DNA from: Actibacterium sp.
GTDB lineage: Bacteria > Pseudomonadota > Alphaproteobacteria > Rhodobacterales > Rhodobacteraceae
NCBI GenBank assembly: GCA_016278325.1
Contig: JADQCB010000017.1
Coordinates: 1 to 64,000, forward strand
Reading direction: 5' to 3'
DNA length: 64,000 bases
The notes below the pieces were generated by a model, which saw nothing but the letters and a program-made list of their open reading frames with translations, was not told where the DNA came from and searched no databases. Of the stretch, positions 29,432-41,923 are shown one piece after another. A program made the translations under genes and the position numbers. Within the stretch, counting starts at the first letter, position 1. Every line of letters begins with the position of its first letter.

Positions 29432-29607
29432 CGGGTCATGCCCCTTGCAACACGGCCCCCTGCGGCCCGCGGCAGCGACGATGCCGGCAAAACGGATTGC
29501 CGGCAAGCGCCCGGCCCCGCGATCGGCGGATGCCCGCCGCCCCTTGCCCTGTCCGGGCGGCTGTCCTAAGACCGCTCTGACCCTTTTTGCGAAGGACCCG
29601 TGATCCA

Positions 29608-31122
29608 ATGCTCGACCATCTGACCCACACCGCCCCCGACCCCAGGACCATCGCCGGCACCACCGGCGACTGGGAGCTCGTGATCGGGCTGGAGGTTCAC
29701 GCGCAGATTGCCAGCAAGGCCAAGCTGTTCTCCGGCGCCTCGACGCAATTCGGCGCCGAGCCGAATTCCAACGTGTCCTTCGTCGATGCCGCCATGCCGG
29801 GCATGTTGCCGGTGATCAACGCGTTCTGCATCGAACAGGCGGTGCGCACCGGGCTGGGGCTGAAGGCGAAGATCAATCTGTGGTCGGCCTTCGATCGCAA
29901 GAACTATTTCTATCCCGACCTGCCGCAGGGCTATCAGATCAGCCAGCTCTATCACCCGATCGTGGGCGAGGGCGAGGTGCTGGTGGACATGGGCCCCGGC
30001 ATCGCCCGGCGGGTGCGGATCGAACGCATCCATATCGAGCAGGACGCCGGCAAGTCGATCCACGACATGGACCCGGGCGTTTCCTTCGTCGATCTCAACC
30101 GCACCGGCGTCGCGCTGATGGAGATCGTCAGCCGCCCCGACATCCGCGGCCCGGAAGAGGCCGCCGCCTATGTCGGCAAGCTGCGCCAGATCATGCGCTA
30201 TCTGGGCACCTGCGACGGAAACATGCAGAACGGCAACCTGCGCGCCGACGTGAACGTGTCGGTCTGCCGGCCCGGTGACTATGAGAAATACCAGCAGACG
30301 CAGGATTTCGCGCATCTCGGCACGCGCTGCGAGATCAAGAACATGAACTCGATGCGCTTCATCCAGCAGGCGATCGAATACGAGGCGCGGCGCCAGATCG
30401 CGATCATCGAGGATGGCGGCAGCGTGGTGCAGGAGACACGCCTTTACGATCCCGACAAGGGCGAGACACGCTCGATGCGTTCGAAGGAAGAGGCGCATGA
30501 CTATCGCTATTTCCCCTGCCCCGACCTTCTGCCGCTGGAGATCGAACAGGACTGGGTGGACAGCATCCGCGATGCGCTGCCCGAGCTGCCGGACGAAAAG
30601 AAGGCCCGCTTCGTTACCGGGTTCGGCCTGACCGAATATGATGCCAGCGTGCTGACCGCCGAGACCGAGGCCGCGGCCTATTTCGAGGCGGTGGCCGAGG
30701 GGCGCGACGGCAAGGCGGCGGCGAACTGGGTCATCAACGAGCTGTTCGGACGGCTGAAGAAGGATGAGCGCGACATCACCGACAGCCCCGTGAGCCCGGA
30801 ACAGCTGGGCGGGATCCTGGACCTGATCGCCCGGGGCGACATCTCGGGCAAGATCGCCAAGGAACTGTTCGAGATCGTCTACACCGAGGGCGGCGACCCG
30901 GCCGAGATCGTCGCGGCGCGCGGCATGAAACAGGTCACCGACATGGGCGCGATCGAGGCGGCGGTGGACGAGATCATGGCCGCCAACCCCGCCCAGGTGG
31001 AAAAGGCGCAAGCCAACCCCAAGCTGGCCGGCTGGTTCGTGGGCCAGGTGATGAAGGCCACCGGCGGCAAGGCCAATCCCAAGGCCGTGAACGAGGTCGT
31101 GACCGCGCGGCTGGGGCTGTAA
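29608..31122 (+). CDS. gatB: Asp/Glu-tRNA(Asn/Gln) amidotransferase subunit B
   Basis: A 504-residue subunit of the GatCAB complex, which amidates misacylated Glu-tRNA-Gln and Asp-tRNA-Asn. The sequence begins the core with [24 protein letters not shown] and contains [14 protein letters not shown] and [12 protein letters not shown], all standard for GatB. The C-terminal YqeY-like helical domain, which binds the tRNA elbow, is present ([37 protein letters not shown], split here by description only). gatA and gatC are not adjacent. GAAGGA lies upstream of the ATG. Confidence 0.96.
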   Translation: MLDHLTHTAPDPRTIAGTTGDWELVIGLEVHAQIASKAKLFSGASTQFGAEPNSNVSFVDAAMPGMLPVINAFCIEQAVRTGLGLKAKINLWSAFDRKNYFYPDLPQGYQISQLYHPIVGEGEVLVDMGPGIARRVRIERIHIEQDAGKSIHDMDPGVSFVDLNRTGVALMEIVSRPDIRGPEEAAAYVGKLRQIMRYLGTCDGNMQNGNLRADVNVSVCRPGDYEKYQQTQDFAHLGTRCEIKNMNSMRFIQQAIEYEARRQIAIIEDGGSVVQETRLYDPDKGETRSMRSKEEAHDYRYFPCPDLLPLEIEQDWVDSIRDALPELPDEKKARFVTGFGLTEYDASVLTAETEAAAYFEAVAEGRDGKAAANWVINELFGRLKKDERDITDSPVSPEQLGGILDLIARGDISGKIAKELFEIVYTEGGDPAEIVAARGMKQVTDMGAIEAAVDEIMAANPAQVEKAQANPKLAGWFVGQVMKATGGKANPKAVNEVVTARLGL

Positions 31123-31370
31123 GGCCGCCGGCGCGGCAGGATGCAACGGATGAACGGCGCGATTGCCCCGCCTGTTGCCGACCGGACAGCCCCGTGCCCA
31201 TCGGCGGGCCGCGCGATCACGATCGGGATCGACGACGATGCCGCCCGGATGGCCCAAACGCGGGATTTGGCCTGAAACATTGCCTTGCCGGCCAGCCCGC
31301 TTGCGGAAAACCCCGCGATATGTGAAACGATCTGCCCGCGATGACGGCGGATCTTCGGTAAGGACGGGAC

Positions 31371-31808
31371 ATGCAGCAGTATGAATACAAGGTCGTGCCG
31401 GCACCGATTAAGGGCGAGCGCGCGCGTGGCGTCAAATCGGTGCCGGATCGCTTTGCCCACACGCTGACCACCCTGATGAACCAGATGGCCGTCGAAGGCT
31501 GGGAATACCTGCGCGCCGAGACACTGCCCTGCGAAGAACGCAGCGGGCTGACCGGCCGGACGCGGAATTTCCAGAACATGCTGGTGTTCCGCCGGACGAT
31601 CCGCCCGGTCACCGCCACCGACGACGCCGCGCCCGACACAGCGGCGCCCGCCACACCCGAAGAGTTTGCAAGCGCGGCGGCGGCCTCCTTGACGGTTGCG
31701 GGGGCCGAAGGCACGCCCCCCGAAATCGGCGATGCGCGGTCAGCCTCGGGCGCGGCGCCGGCAATCGGCCCCGCGCGCAAGGACAAGGATGACCCGCGCG
31801 CCGGGTGA
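31371..31808 (+). CDS. DUF4177 domain protein
   Basis: A 145-residue soluble protein. Residues 1-75 form a DUF4177-like domain (QQYEYKVVPAP, MNQMAVEGWEYLRAETLPCEER, FQNMLVFRR), whose function is unknown. The remaining 70 residues are alanine- and proline-rich, low in complexity and probably disordered. A 248-base gap without a supported gene separates it from gatB. It is convergent with bolA, four bases apart. No partner can be inferred. Confidence 0.75.
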   Translation: MQQYEYKVVPAPIKGERARGVKSVPDRFAHTLTTLMNQMAVEGWEYLRAETLPCEERSGLTGRTRNFQNMLVFRRTIRPVTATDDAAPDTAAPATPEEFASAAAASLTVAGAEGTPPEIGDARSASGAAPAIGPARKDKDDPRAG

Positions 31809-31812
31809 CCCG

Positions 31813-32073
31813 TCAGCCCGCCTCGATCCGCAGTGCCAGCGCGTGAATCTCGCCGACCAGATCGGCCCCCAGGGCCGCATGCACGGCCCGATGTTGCTCG
31901 ATCCGGGTCATCCCGGCAAAGGCCGGGGCCGCGATCTCGACCCGGAAATGGCTCTGCCCCCCCTCGCGATAGCCGGCATGGCCCCTGTGCCGCTCGCTTT
32001 CATCCTCCACCGACAGCCGCGTGGGCTGGAACGCCTCGGTGAGTTTCGTTCGAATCCGCTCTTCAACCCGCAT
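31813..32073 (-). CDS. BolA family protein
   Basis: An 86-residue BolA-like protein with a KH-like fold, starting with RVEERIRTKLTEAF. The invariant histidine and C-terminal motif are in FAGMTRIEQHRAVHAALGADLVGEIHALAL. BolA proteins partner with monothiol glutaredoxins in Fe-S cluster handling or act as DNA-binding regulators. No grxD gene is next to it. It is divergent from the J-domain gene across 75 bases, an arrangement that looks like a shared promoter region. Confidence 0.92.
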   Translation of the reverse strand: MRVEERIRTKLTEAFQPTRLSVEDESERHRGHAGYREGGQSHFRVEIAAPAFAGMTRIEQHRAVHAALGADLVGEIHALALRIEAG

Positions 32074-32148
32074 TTTTTATCCATGCCCCCTTCATTCCGG
32101 CGACCAAACCCTTAAACTCTGTCGTCCGAGTCGAAAAGGTGCCAGACC

Positions 32149-32781
32149 ATGCGCAAGACCGATCCCTTCGGATTCGACATTTCCGTGTCGGCGGACAAGA
32201 AGAAACGGACCCGCGGAAAACGCGGCATGTCCGGGGCGTTCGAGACGTCGACGCGCGAATGCGATCATCCCGGCTGCGACAAGCGCGGCCAGTATCGCGC
32301 ACCGCGGTCGCCCGACCAGCTGGACGAGTATCTGTGGTTCTGCAAGGAACATGTGCGCGAATACAATCTGAAATGGAACTTCTTCAACGGCGCGACCGAG
32401 GAAGAGTTCGAGGACCAGATCGGCAATGACCGGGTCTGGGGGCGGTCCACCCGTCCCTTCGCCAGCAAGGAGGAACAGCGCGCCTGGGCGCGTCTGGGTG
32501 TGGACGATCCGCACCAGGTGCTGGGCGCCAACGCCACGCGAAATCCCGGCCGCAGCGCCGGCGGAACGACCCGACGCCTGCCGCCCACCGAACGCAAGGC
32601 GCTCGAGATCCTGGAGGCGCGCGACCACTGGACCAAGACCGATATCCGAAAGCAGTACCGGTCGCTGGTCAAGGATCTGCACCCGGACATGAACGGTGGA
32701 AACCGCGCCGACGAAGAACGCCTTCAGGAAGTCGTCTGGGCCTGGGACCAGATCAAGGACAGCCGCAGCTTCACCGAATGA
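32149..32781 (+). CDS. J-domain (DnaJ-like) protein
   Basis: A 210-residue protein with an N-terminal region containing a cysteine pair (CDHPGCDKRGQY) and aromatic residues (LWFCKEHVREYNLKWNFF), and a C-terminal J domain (about 145-205). The HPD tripeptide that stimulates DnaK is in KDLHPDMNGGN. There is no G/F or zinc-finger region, so it is a class C J-protein, probably a specialised Hsp70 co-chaperone. The architecture is common in alphaproteobacteria. Its client is unknown. Confidence 0.85.
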   Translation: MRKTDPFGFDISVSADKKKRTRGKRGMSGAFETSTRECDHPGCDKRGQYRAPRSPDQLDEYLWFCKEHVREYNLKWNFFNGATEEEFEDQIGNDRVWGRSTRPFASKEEQRAWARLGVDDPHQVLGANATRNPGRSAGGTTRRLPPTERKALEILEARDHWTKTDIRKQYRSLVKDLHPDMNGGNRADEERLQEVVWAWDQIKDSRSFTE

Positions 32782-32863
32782 CCGGGCCCGCGGCCCCAGG
32801 ATTGCACCGTGCTGCGGCACCCGTGGCCCGGGAGGTGTGTCCTGTTAACGCTATCGCGGCGGC

Positions 32864-32891
32864 TTGAAACATGCGCTATCCCTGCTATGAC
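32864..32891 (+). promoter_or_regulatory. Candidate eno promoter
   Basis: TTGAAA (32864-32869), a 16-base spacer and TATGAC (32886-32891), ending 35 bases upstream of the eno start codon. This is among the best sigma70-type matches in the window. Confidence 0.5.
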
Positions 32892-32911
32892 ACGGGCAAT
32901 CCCTGCTTTAG

Positions 32912-34204
<1,293 letters not shown>

Positions 34205-34222
34205 GCCATCACGCCTGACCGC

Positions 34223-34257
34223 AAGGGGCGTGCCGGACTGTCCGCGCCGCGCCCCTT
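34223..34257. terminator. Hairpin between convergent eno and DUF1223 genes
   Basis: AAGGGGCG (34223-34230) pairs with CGCCCCTT (34250-34257) around a GC-rich 19-base loop. It fills the gap between the two convergent genes and could terminate both, although T-runs are short. Confidence 0.4.
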
Positions 34258-34959
34258 CTAGCGCAGGCGCGCGGCGGCAAGGATCGGGCCGGGGCCGCGT
34301 TGCTGCATGATCGCGACGACGGGCTGGCCGGACGATATCTCGAAGCTCATGCGGAAGGGATATGTCCCGTCCCATGTGGCGACCTGGTTCCAGGCGGTGA
34401 CGATATTCGAATAGGTTATCGTCCGGCCCGCGTTCTCCCCCCGTGTTATCGTCACGGTCTGCCGGGGAATGTAGCGCACCAGTTGCAGCACCGCCTCGCC
34501 CGGCATGGGCGTTTCGGCCCGTGCGGTGACGATGATCCGATCGCCCTGCCGGGTCATCTGCATGAGGACGGGCGCGGCGGCGGCCTGATGGCGCTGGATC
34601 AGTTCGACCAGCTCCATCGGCTGATGGCCGGCAAGCTGCTGCACGCCATCGACCACCATCTGCGGCGTATAGATCATGTGGCTGCCTGCCACGCGGGCAT
34701 AGGCCTTTTGACGCCGGGTATTGTCCGGGTCGCCGAAGATGTCCTTCCAGCCGATATAGTCCCAGTAATCGACATGCAGCGCCAGGGCGATCACATCGTC
34801 GCGCGGTGCCAGCTTGGCAAGCAGCGCATCCGCCGGCGGGCAGGACGAACAGCCCTGCGACGTGAAAAGCTCGACCACGACCGGACTGCGATCTTGCGCC
34901 GTCGCCGCACCGGACAACCCGATCCAGACAACAGCGAACAAGCTGATGATGCGCCCCAT
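34258..34959 (-). CDS. DUF1223 family secreted thioredoxin-like protein
   Basis: A 233-residue protein with a Sec signal peptide (about 1-21, cleavage after ATA). The mature part begins like a thioredoxin fold: VVVELFTSQGCSSCPPAD contains a C37-x-x-C40 pair. The DUF1223 family is common in proteobacteria and its function is not settled; a periplasmic thiol role is an inference from the CxxC. The remaining sequence is beta-rich (IVTARAETPMPGEAVLQLVRY). It is convergent with eno and divergent from acnA. Confidence 0.85.
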   Translation of the reverse strand: MGRIISLFAVVWIGLSGAATAQDRSPVVVELFTSQGCSSCPPADALLAKLAPRDDVIALALHVDYWDYIGWKDIFGDPDNTRRQKAYARVAGSHMIYTPQMVVDGVQQLAGHQPMELVELIQRHQAAAAPVLMQMTRQGDRIIVTARAETPMPGEAVLQLVRYIPRQTVTITRGENAGRTITYSNIVTAWNQVATWDGTYPFRMSFEISSGQPVVAIMQQRGPGPILAAARLR

Positions 34960-35182
34960 GTATCAGACTTTCCCGTATCCTGTTTCCCGAAGACGTTCCT
35001 ATTCCAGCTTTCCGGTCCGGGCCAATCAAGGTTTAGCGAGGCCGCGGATCGGCCCGCGGCAGGTTCGGGATTTTTTGGTGTGCAATGGTATACAAATTTC
35101 GCCTCTCCCCCTTGAACGAAGCCGCGCAATGCGGCAAATGCAATGCAAGCCTGAACCCTGAAGCGATCGAGGGAGCAACCCC

Positions 35183-37957
<2,775 letters not shown>

Positions 37958-37996
37958 GCCTCGAGGCCTGCGCGCCTTGCGCCGGGCCTGAAAGAA

Positions 37997-38025
37997 GATC
38001 CTGCCGGGGCTAACCCGGCAGGATC
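37997..38025 (+). terminator. Hairpin downstream of acnA
   Basis: A perfect 12-bp stem GATCCTGCCGGG/CCCGGCAGGATC with a 5-base loop begins 39 bases after the acnA stop. It has no T-run. It is a candidate terminator or mRNA stabiliser. Confidence 0.5.
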
Positions 38026-38153
38026 ATCCCTGCCGGAAAGCGCCGCGGGGTTCTCCTGCGGCACCGGGTCGATCGATCGATTACTTTGACTTGCCCGGCG
38101 CGACCTGTGCAGGATTTCACCCTGCGTGGGTTCAGGTCCGGGAGGGCTGCAAC

Positions 38154-38414
38154 ATGCCGAAATTCATCGCAACGCATGAGGGCGCTGACACCGCCCGCTG
38201 GCTGGCCTCGACCGGGCTGGAAGAAATCTTCGGCAAGGTCGCGACGAACATCACCCGATTCGTGCATCCCGATGGCGGCAATCTGGCCGCGATTTCGGCG
38301 GAGGTCACCGAATTGGCGGGTTTCGACGCGGCCAACAAGAGCGCGGCCAACGCGGCGGCGATGAAGGATGCCGGCCTGCGCCCCGAGACCCTCGTCATCT
38401 ACATGGAAAGCTGA
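38154..38414 (+). CDS. Small conserved-type hypothetical protein
   Basis: An 86-residue soluble protein starting PKFIATHEGADTARWLAST and ending LRPETLVIYMES. It has a good ribosome-binding site (GGGAGGG) and normal amino acid composition, which supports a real gene. No catalytic motif or family is recognised. It stands alone between two stable hairpins (37997-38025 and 38413-38436), suggesting a short independent transcript. In-frame codons upstream to 38091 lack a ribosome-binding site. Confidence 0.65.
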   Translation: MPKFIATHEGADTARWLASTGLEEIFGKVATNITRFVHPDGGNLAAISAEVTELAGFDAANKSAANAAAMKDAGLRPETLVIYMES

Positions 38415-38436
38415 CCGGTCCAGGCCCTGGCCGGTC
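38413..38436 (+). terminator. Hairpin downstream of the 86-residue gene
   Basis: GACCGG pairs with CCGGTC and the inner CCAG with CTGG, with one bulged T and a 3-base loop. It begins at the stop codon. No T-run follows, so its role as a terminator is uncertain. Confidence 0.35.
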
Positions 38437-38614
38437 CGTCACCACGGGGGATGATTCGCTGCCGCGCGCCCGGACCTTGCGCCAACCGTTGCCTGCGCCT
38501 GGCGACCGTCGCTGCAACGGGGTCAATCGGCCCGCTCGGACAGAATTGGTGCCAATGAACGCCGCCCGAGAGGAAATCCGGGCCGGGCGGCAGGGTTTGC
38601 GCTATAGCGAGGCC

Positions 38615-38710
38615 ATGAAATATCTGACCCGCAGTTCCACGCTTGCCATGCCAATGTTCGAGGCGCTGGCTTTCACGGCTTTCATCCTGCTGATGGCCGG
38701 CAATGCCTAG
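38615..38710 (+). CDS. Possible 31-residue membrane peptide
   Basis: A short open frame starting KYLTRSSTLAMPMFEALAF and ending in a hydrophobic FTAFILLMAGNA, with GCGAGG just upstream. Its stop overlaps the convergent ccmG stop. A TATAGC element is 12 bases upstream of the ATG, which would give an almost leaderless transcript. Alternative in-frame starts extend it to 77 codons. Without comparative evidence it remains a weak call. Confidence 0.3.
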   Translation: MKYLTRSSTLAMPMFEALAFTAFILLMAGNA

Positions 38711-39249
38711 CGCGCCGCCTCGATCGCCGGGCGAATCCGCGTCTCCAGGACTTTTCCGATGATCGGGCCGGCGAAACGGTATGTGATGCGCCCCTCGCCG
38801 TCGATCACGAAGGTTTCAGGCACGCCGTAGGTGCCCCAGTCGATCCCCGTGCGCCCGGCCTCGTCCGCCATCACCGCCTTGAACGGGTTGCCCAGTTCCG
38901 CCAGAAAGCGCTGCGCCTTTTCCGGATCGTCCTTGTAGTTGATGCCGTAGATCCTGATGCCCTCTTGCGCCATCTTCTCAAGGCTGGCGTGTTCGGCGCG
39001 GCAGGGGGCGCACCAGCTGGCCCAGAAATTCACCAGCTTGACCCCCGGCTGGCGCAGCACCGAATCGTCGAACCCCGGCAGATCGCCAAGCGTGGTGACG
39101 GTCATCGGCGGCGCCACCTGCCCCACCCGTGTCGAGGGCAAGGCATCGGGATCGTCGCGGCCCATGCCAAGGTAGAAAAGCGCCGCCAGGGCCGCGAAGA
39201 TGACCGGGGGCAACAGCATCAGAATCGATATCTTCCTGCGTTCAGCCAT
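38707..39249 (-). CDS. ccmG: Thiol:disulfide interchange protein CcmG/DsbE
   Basis: A 180-residue periplasmic thioredoxin-like protein anchored by an N-terminal helix (about 9-28). It keeps apocytochrome c cysteines reduced for heme attachment. The active site is W-C80-AP-C83 in VNFWASWCAPCRAEH, and GTYGVPETFVIDGEGRI holds the conserved cis-proline. Its start overlaps the ccmD end by 8 bases, so it is last in the ccmA-B-C-D-G order. The ccmF and ccmH genes are not in the window. Confidence 0.95.
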   Translation of the reverse strand: MAERRKISILMLLPPVIFAALAALFYLGMGRDDPDALPSTRVGQVAPPMTVTTLGDLPGFDDSVLRQPGVKLVNFWASWCAPCRAEHASLEKMAQEGIRIYGINYKDDPEKAQRFLAELGNPFKAVMADEAGRTGIDWGTYGVPETFVIDGEGRITYRFAGPIIGKVLETRIRPAIEAAR

Positions 39250-39400
39250 TTCGCACCCGCCTCGCCTCGATCTCGTTCAGCTGCCGGCGCACCCGCGCCG
39301 CGCGCCACATGGACCAGCCGACCAGCAGCACCAGCAACGCGATGCTGAGCGCATAGGCCCCAATAACGGCCTGCGCGTATTTTCCCAGGTCCGGGATCAT
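39242..39400 (-). CDS. ccmD: Heme exporter protein CcmD
   Basis: A 52-residue membrane protein with one hydrophobic helix (about 11-31, GAYALSIALLVLLVGWSMW) and a basic tail rich in Arg. CcmD helps release holo-CcmE from the CcmABC complex. The identification rests on size, topology and position: it overlaps the ccmC end by four bases (ATGA) and the ccmG start by eight. Confidence 0.88.
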   Translation of the reverse strand: MIPDLGKYAQAVIGAYALSIALLVLLVGWSMWRAARVRRQLNEIEARRVRNG

Positions 39401-40128
39401 GCCATCCGCTCCCGCGCGAGCAGCGCGCTGATCCGCCGGGCGCGGATCTCGGTGCGGGTGCGCAGCAGCACCAGGGTGATGAACAACAGCACGAAGCCCG
39501 CGATACAGACCAGAAGCGGGATATAGAACACGTCGGCCACGTTCTCCTCGGCATCCATCGACAACGACGCGCCCTGGTGCAGGCCCTGGTTCCAGAAATT
39601 CACCGCATAGCGCGACAGCAGCGCGAAAACCGATCCGACCATGCACAGCACCGTCGTCAGATCCGCCGCCGCATCCGGGTTCTCGATCGCGGACCAGAGC
39701 GCGATATAGCCCAGGTAGAACAGCCCAAGGATCAGGAAAGAAGTCAGCCGCGGATCCCAGGCCCACCAGGTGCCCCACATCGGCTGGCCCCAGATCGCCC
39801 CGGTCAAAAGCGCGATGGCCGTCATCGTAAGGCCGACCGGCGCCGCCGCCCGTGCGGCCAGTGCGCTGACATGGTGACGCCGGACCAGCCAGACCAGTGA
39901 CGCCACCAGCATCATCAGCCAGGCGTTGATCGCCATCAGCGCGGACGGGACATGCAGATAGATGATCTTCACCGTCGCCCCCTGCCGGTAATCGTCGGGC
40001 GTGAAGAAGAACCCCCAGACAAGCCCCACGACCAGCGTAAGCGCCGTCAACACGGCCAGAACCGGCAGCACCGCACCCGTGGTCTGAAGGAATTTCTGCG
40101 GATTCGCATATTGCCAGAGGCTCGCCAT
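39397..40128 (-). CDS. ccmC: Heme-handling protein CcmC
   Basis: A 243-residue inner-membrane protein with six hydrophobic helices that presents heme to CcmE. The heme-handling tryptophan-rich motif is in PMWGTWWAWDPRLTS, and conserved histidines lie in IIYLHVPSALMAINAW and SRYAVNFWNQGLHQG regions. The gene follows ccmB by 55 bases, a gap that holds an imperfect 9-bp hairpin, and overlaps ccmD. Confidence 0.95.
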   Translation of the reverse strand: MASLWQYANPQKFLQTTGAVLPVLAVLTALTLVVGLVWGFFFTPDDYRQGATVKIIYLHVPSALMAINAWLMMLVASLVWLVRRHHVSALAARAAAPVGLTMTAIALLTGAIWGQPMWGTWWAWDPRLTSFLILGLFYLGYIALWSAIENPDAAADLTTVLCMVGSVFALLSRYAVNFWNQGLHQGASLSMDAEENVADVFYIPLLVCIAGFVLLFITLVLLRTRTEIRARRISALLARERMA

Positions 40129-40139
40129 GGGGGTCTCTT

Positions 40140-40160
40140 AGGGCCTTTTCCAAAGGTCCT
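40140..40160 (-). promoter_or_regulatory. Imperfect hairpin between ccmB and ccmC
   Basis: AGGGCCTTT and AAAGGTCCT form a 9-bp stem with one mismatch and a 3-base loop in the ccmB-ccmC gap, 12 bases before the ccmC start. It could be an RNA processing or stability element. Chance is not excluded. Confidence 0.3.
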
Positions 40161-40183
40161 CAACTGAATAGCGCGTGAGCGTT

Positions 40184-40840
40184 TCAGCGCAAGTTCACGC
40201 GCAGCGCCGCCGCGGCGGCAAATGGCAGCAGCGCACAGGCCCCCAGCGTGATTCCCGCCAGCATCAGCGTCGGAACCATCGTCGCCAGCCCCGCCGCGCC
40301 GCGGGCGACCAGCTCGGCGCCGAACAGCAATGTGGGCATGTAAAGCGGCAACACCAGCAGCGACAGCAGCAGGCCGCCGCGTTTCAGACCGACCGTCAGC
40401 GCCGCGCCGAACGCGCCGATGACCGACAGCGCGGGCGTGCCCAGGGCCAGGCTCAGCACCAGCCAACCCATCGCAGCGGGCGCAAGGTTCAGCAACACGC
40501 CCAGCACCGGCGCCGCCAGCACCAGCGGCAGCCCCGTCGTCAGCCAATGCGCGGCCGCCTTCATCGCCACCACCCCTTCCAGCGGAATCGGCGCCGTCGC
40601 CAGCAGGTCCAGCGACCCGTCCTCGAAATCCAGCGCAAAGATCCGGTCCAGCGACAGTAGGCAGGCCAGCAAGGCCCCCACCCACAAGATGCCCGGCGCG
40701 ATCTTCGACAGGATCGCGCTGTCGGGTCCGACGCCGAAGGGGACCAACACGGTGACGATCAGGAAAAATGCCAGCCCCAGGCCGAAACCGCCGCCCGCAC
40801 GCACCGCAAGGGCCAGATCGCGTGACAGCAGCGCGATCAC
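40184..40840 (-). CDS. ccmB: Heme exporter protein CcmB
   Basis: A 218-residue inner-membrane subunit with about six helices that forms an ABC-type complex with CcmA and CcmC in cytochrome c maturation. Conserved stretches are [12 protein letters not shown] at the N-terminus, [32 protein letters not shown] and [17 protein letters not shown]. Its start overlaps the ccmA stop by four bases. Confidence 0.95.
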   Translation of the reverse strand: MIALLSRDLALAVRAGGGFGLGLAFFLIVTVLVPFGVGPDSAILSKIAPGILWVGALLACLLSLDRIFALDFEDGSLDLLATAPIPLEGVVAMKAAAHWLTTGLPLVLAAPVLGVLLNLAPAAMGWLVLSLALGTPALSVIGAFGAALTVGLKRGGLLLSLLVLPLYMPTLLFGAELVARGAAGLATMVPTLMLAGITLGACALLPFAAAAALRVNLR

Positions 40841-41451
40841 GCGAAGGCCTCGTCAAAGGCATCCAGCCGCTGCGGCAGGGCCCGGAATTGCGTCACGTCC
40901 AGCTTGTCGGCATCCAGCCCAAGGTCGATATGGGTGGCGATCAGCGCCATGCCGCCGCTGTCCAGATGCGCCCGGATCGCCTGGCCGAACAGCGTCACCG
41001 AGGCGGCGTCCAGCGAAACGGTCGGCTCGTCCAGCATCCAGATCGGCCGGCCCGTGACCAGCAACCGCGCCAGTCCGAGGCGCCGCTTCTGCCCCGCCGA
41101 AAGGTTCTGCGCCTGCCGATCGGCCAGGTCGCACAGGTTGAACGCCGTCAACGCCGCGTCGATCCCCGAGGTGCCGAAGATCCGTGCCCAGAAGGTCAGG
41201 TTCTCGGCCACGCTCAGCGTCGCCTTCAGGCCGTCGGCATGGGCGGCATAGGCGATGGCCTCGGGCGGTGCCGAGACCCGGCCCGCCAGCGCCGGCTGCA
41301 ACCCCGCCAGCGTGCGCAAGAGCGTTGTCTTGCCGATCCCGTTGGGGCCGCGCAGCAAAAGCGCGTTGCCCGGGTGCAGCGTGAAACCGACGCCCTCAAG
41401 CACCGCAATTCCGCCGCGCGCACAGGACAGATCACTTACCGTCAGTTCCAT
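40837..41451 (-). CDS. ccmA: Cytochrome c biogenesis ATP-binding protein CcmA
   Basis: A 204-residue ABC ATPase of the CcmABCD complex, whose ATP hydrolysis releases holo-CcmE. Walker A is GPNGIGKT (35-42), the signature [16 protein letters not shown] replaces the usual LSGGQ, as in other CcmA proteins, and Walker B is [12 protein letters not shown]. It is the first ccm gene here. Its ribosome-binding region lies in one arm of a long-range inverted repeat (41455-41499). Confidence 0.95.
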   Translation of the reverse strand: MELTVSDLSCARGGIAVLEGVGFTLHPGNALLLRGPNGIGKTTLLRTLAGLQPALAGRVSAPPEAIAYAAHADGLKATLSVAENLTFWARIFGTSGIDAALTAFNLCDLADRQAQNLSAGQKRRLGLARLLVTGRPIWMLDEPTVSLDAASVTLFGQAIRAHLDSGGMALIATHIDLGLDADKLDVTQFRALPQRLDAFDEAFA

Positions 41452-41454
41452 CCG

Positions 41455-41499
41455 CCCCGATTACTGCATTCGTCCGGGCGGGCAAAGCACGAATCGGGG
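41455..41499 (-). promoter_or_regulatory. Possible switchable leader structure before ccmA
   Basis: On the minus strand CCCCGATT (41499-41492) can pair with AATCGGGG (41462-41455), covering the GGGG just upstream of the ccmA ATG. A nested alternative, ATTCGT with ACGAAT (41494-41489 with 41473-41468), shares bases 41492-41494, so the two hairpins exclude each other. This resembles a translational switch, seen only as sequence complementarity. Confidence 0.35.
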
Positions 41500-41562
41500 T
41501 GTCGGACCGGAAACCGGTGTCTTGCATCCTGCCACGCCGTCACGCGCCGCAGGCCCGGCCAC

Positions 41563-41916
41563 TCAGACCGGCAACAGCGCCGCGGCCACGCGCCGCCCCT
41601 CGCCCAGCAGCACGTTGAAGGTGCGCGCCGCCGCGGGGCTTGCCATCGTCTCCACCCCCAGGCCGGCCTGCTCCAGCCCGGCACGCAGGCCCGCGGGGAT
41701 ATGCGCGATCTCGGGTCCGGTGCCGATGAACAGCACGTCCACCTGCCCCGCCAGCGCGTGCAGCGGCGCATCGTCGCCGAGCCCGCCCCAGCCGCTCACG
41801 CCGGCGTTGCTGACCAGCACCGCGCCGGAATGCACCACGCCGCCGATACGGAAAAATCCGGGGCCATAGCCATCCACCGGCCGCCCGTCGGGATAGGTAA
41901 TCTCGTTCAGTCGCAT
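41563..41916 (-). CDS. Mth938-like domain protein (DUF498)
   Basis: A 117-residue soluble protein of the Mth938/DUF498 family (related to NDUFAF3), with RLNEITYPDGRPVDGYGPGFFRIGG and VDVLFIGTGPEIAHIPAGLRAGLEQAGLGVETM. The mitochondrial relative assists complex I assembly; bacterial members have no proven role but often sit close to secDF and ccm genes, as here. ATG 41916 gives the family start. It lies seven bases after the TauE-like gene, suggesting one transcript. Confidence 0.88.
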   Translation of the reverse strand: MRLNEITYPDGRPVDGYGPGFFRIGGVVHSGAVLVSNAGVSGWGGLGDDAPLHALAGQVDVLFIGTGPEIAHIPAGLRAGLEQAGLGVETMASPAAARTFNVLLGEGRRVAAALLPV

Positions 41917-41923
41917 GGCTGCG

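Noticed and set aside
32048-32060. T-arm-like GTTCGAATCC inside bolA
   Set aside because: It lies within coding sequence, and the stem does not form.
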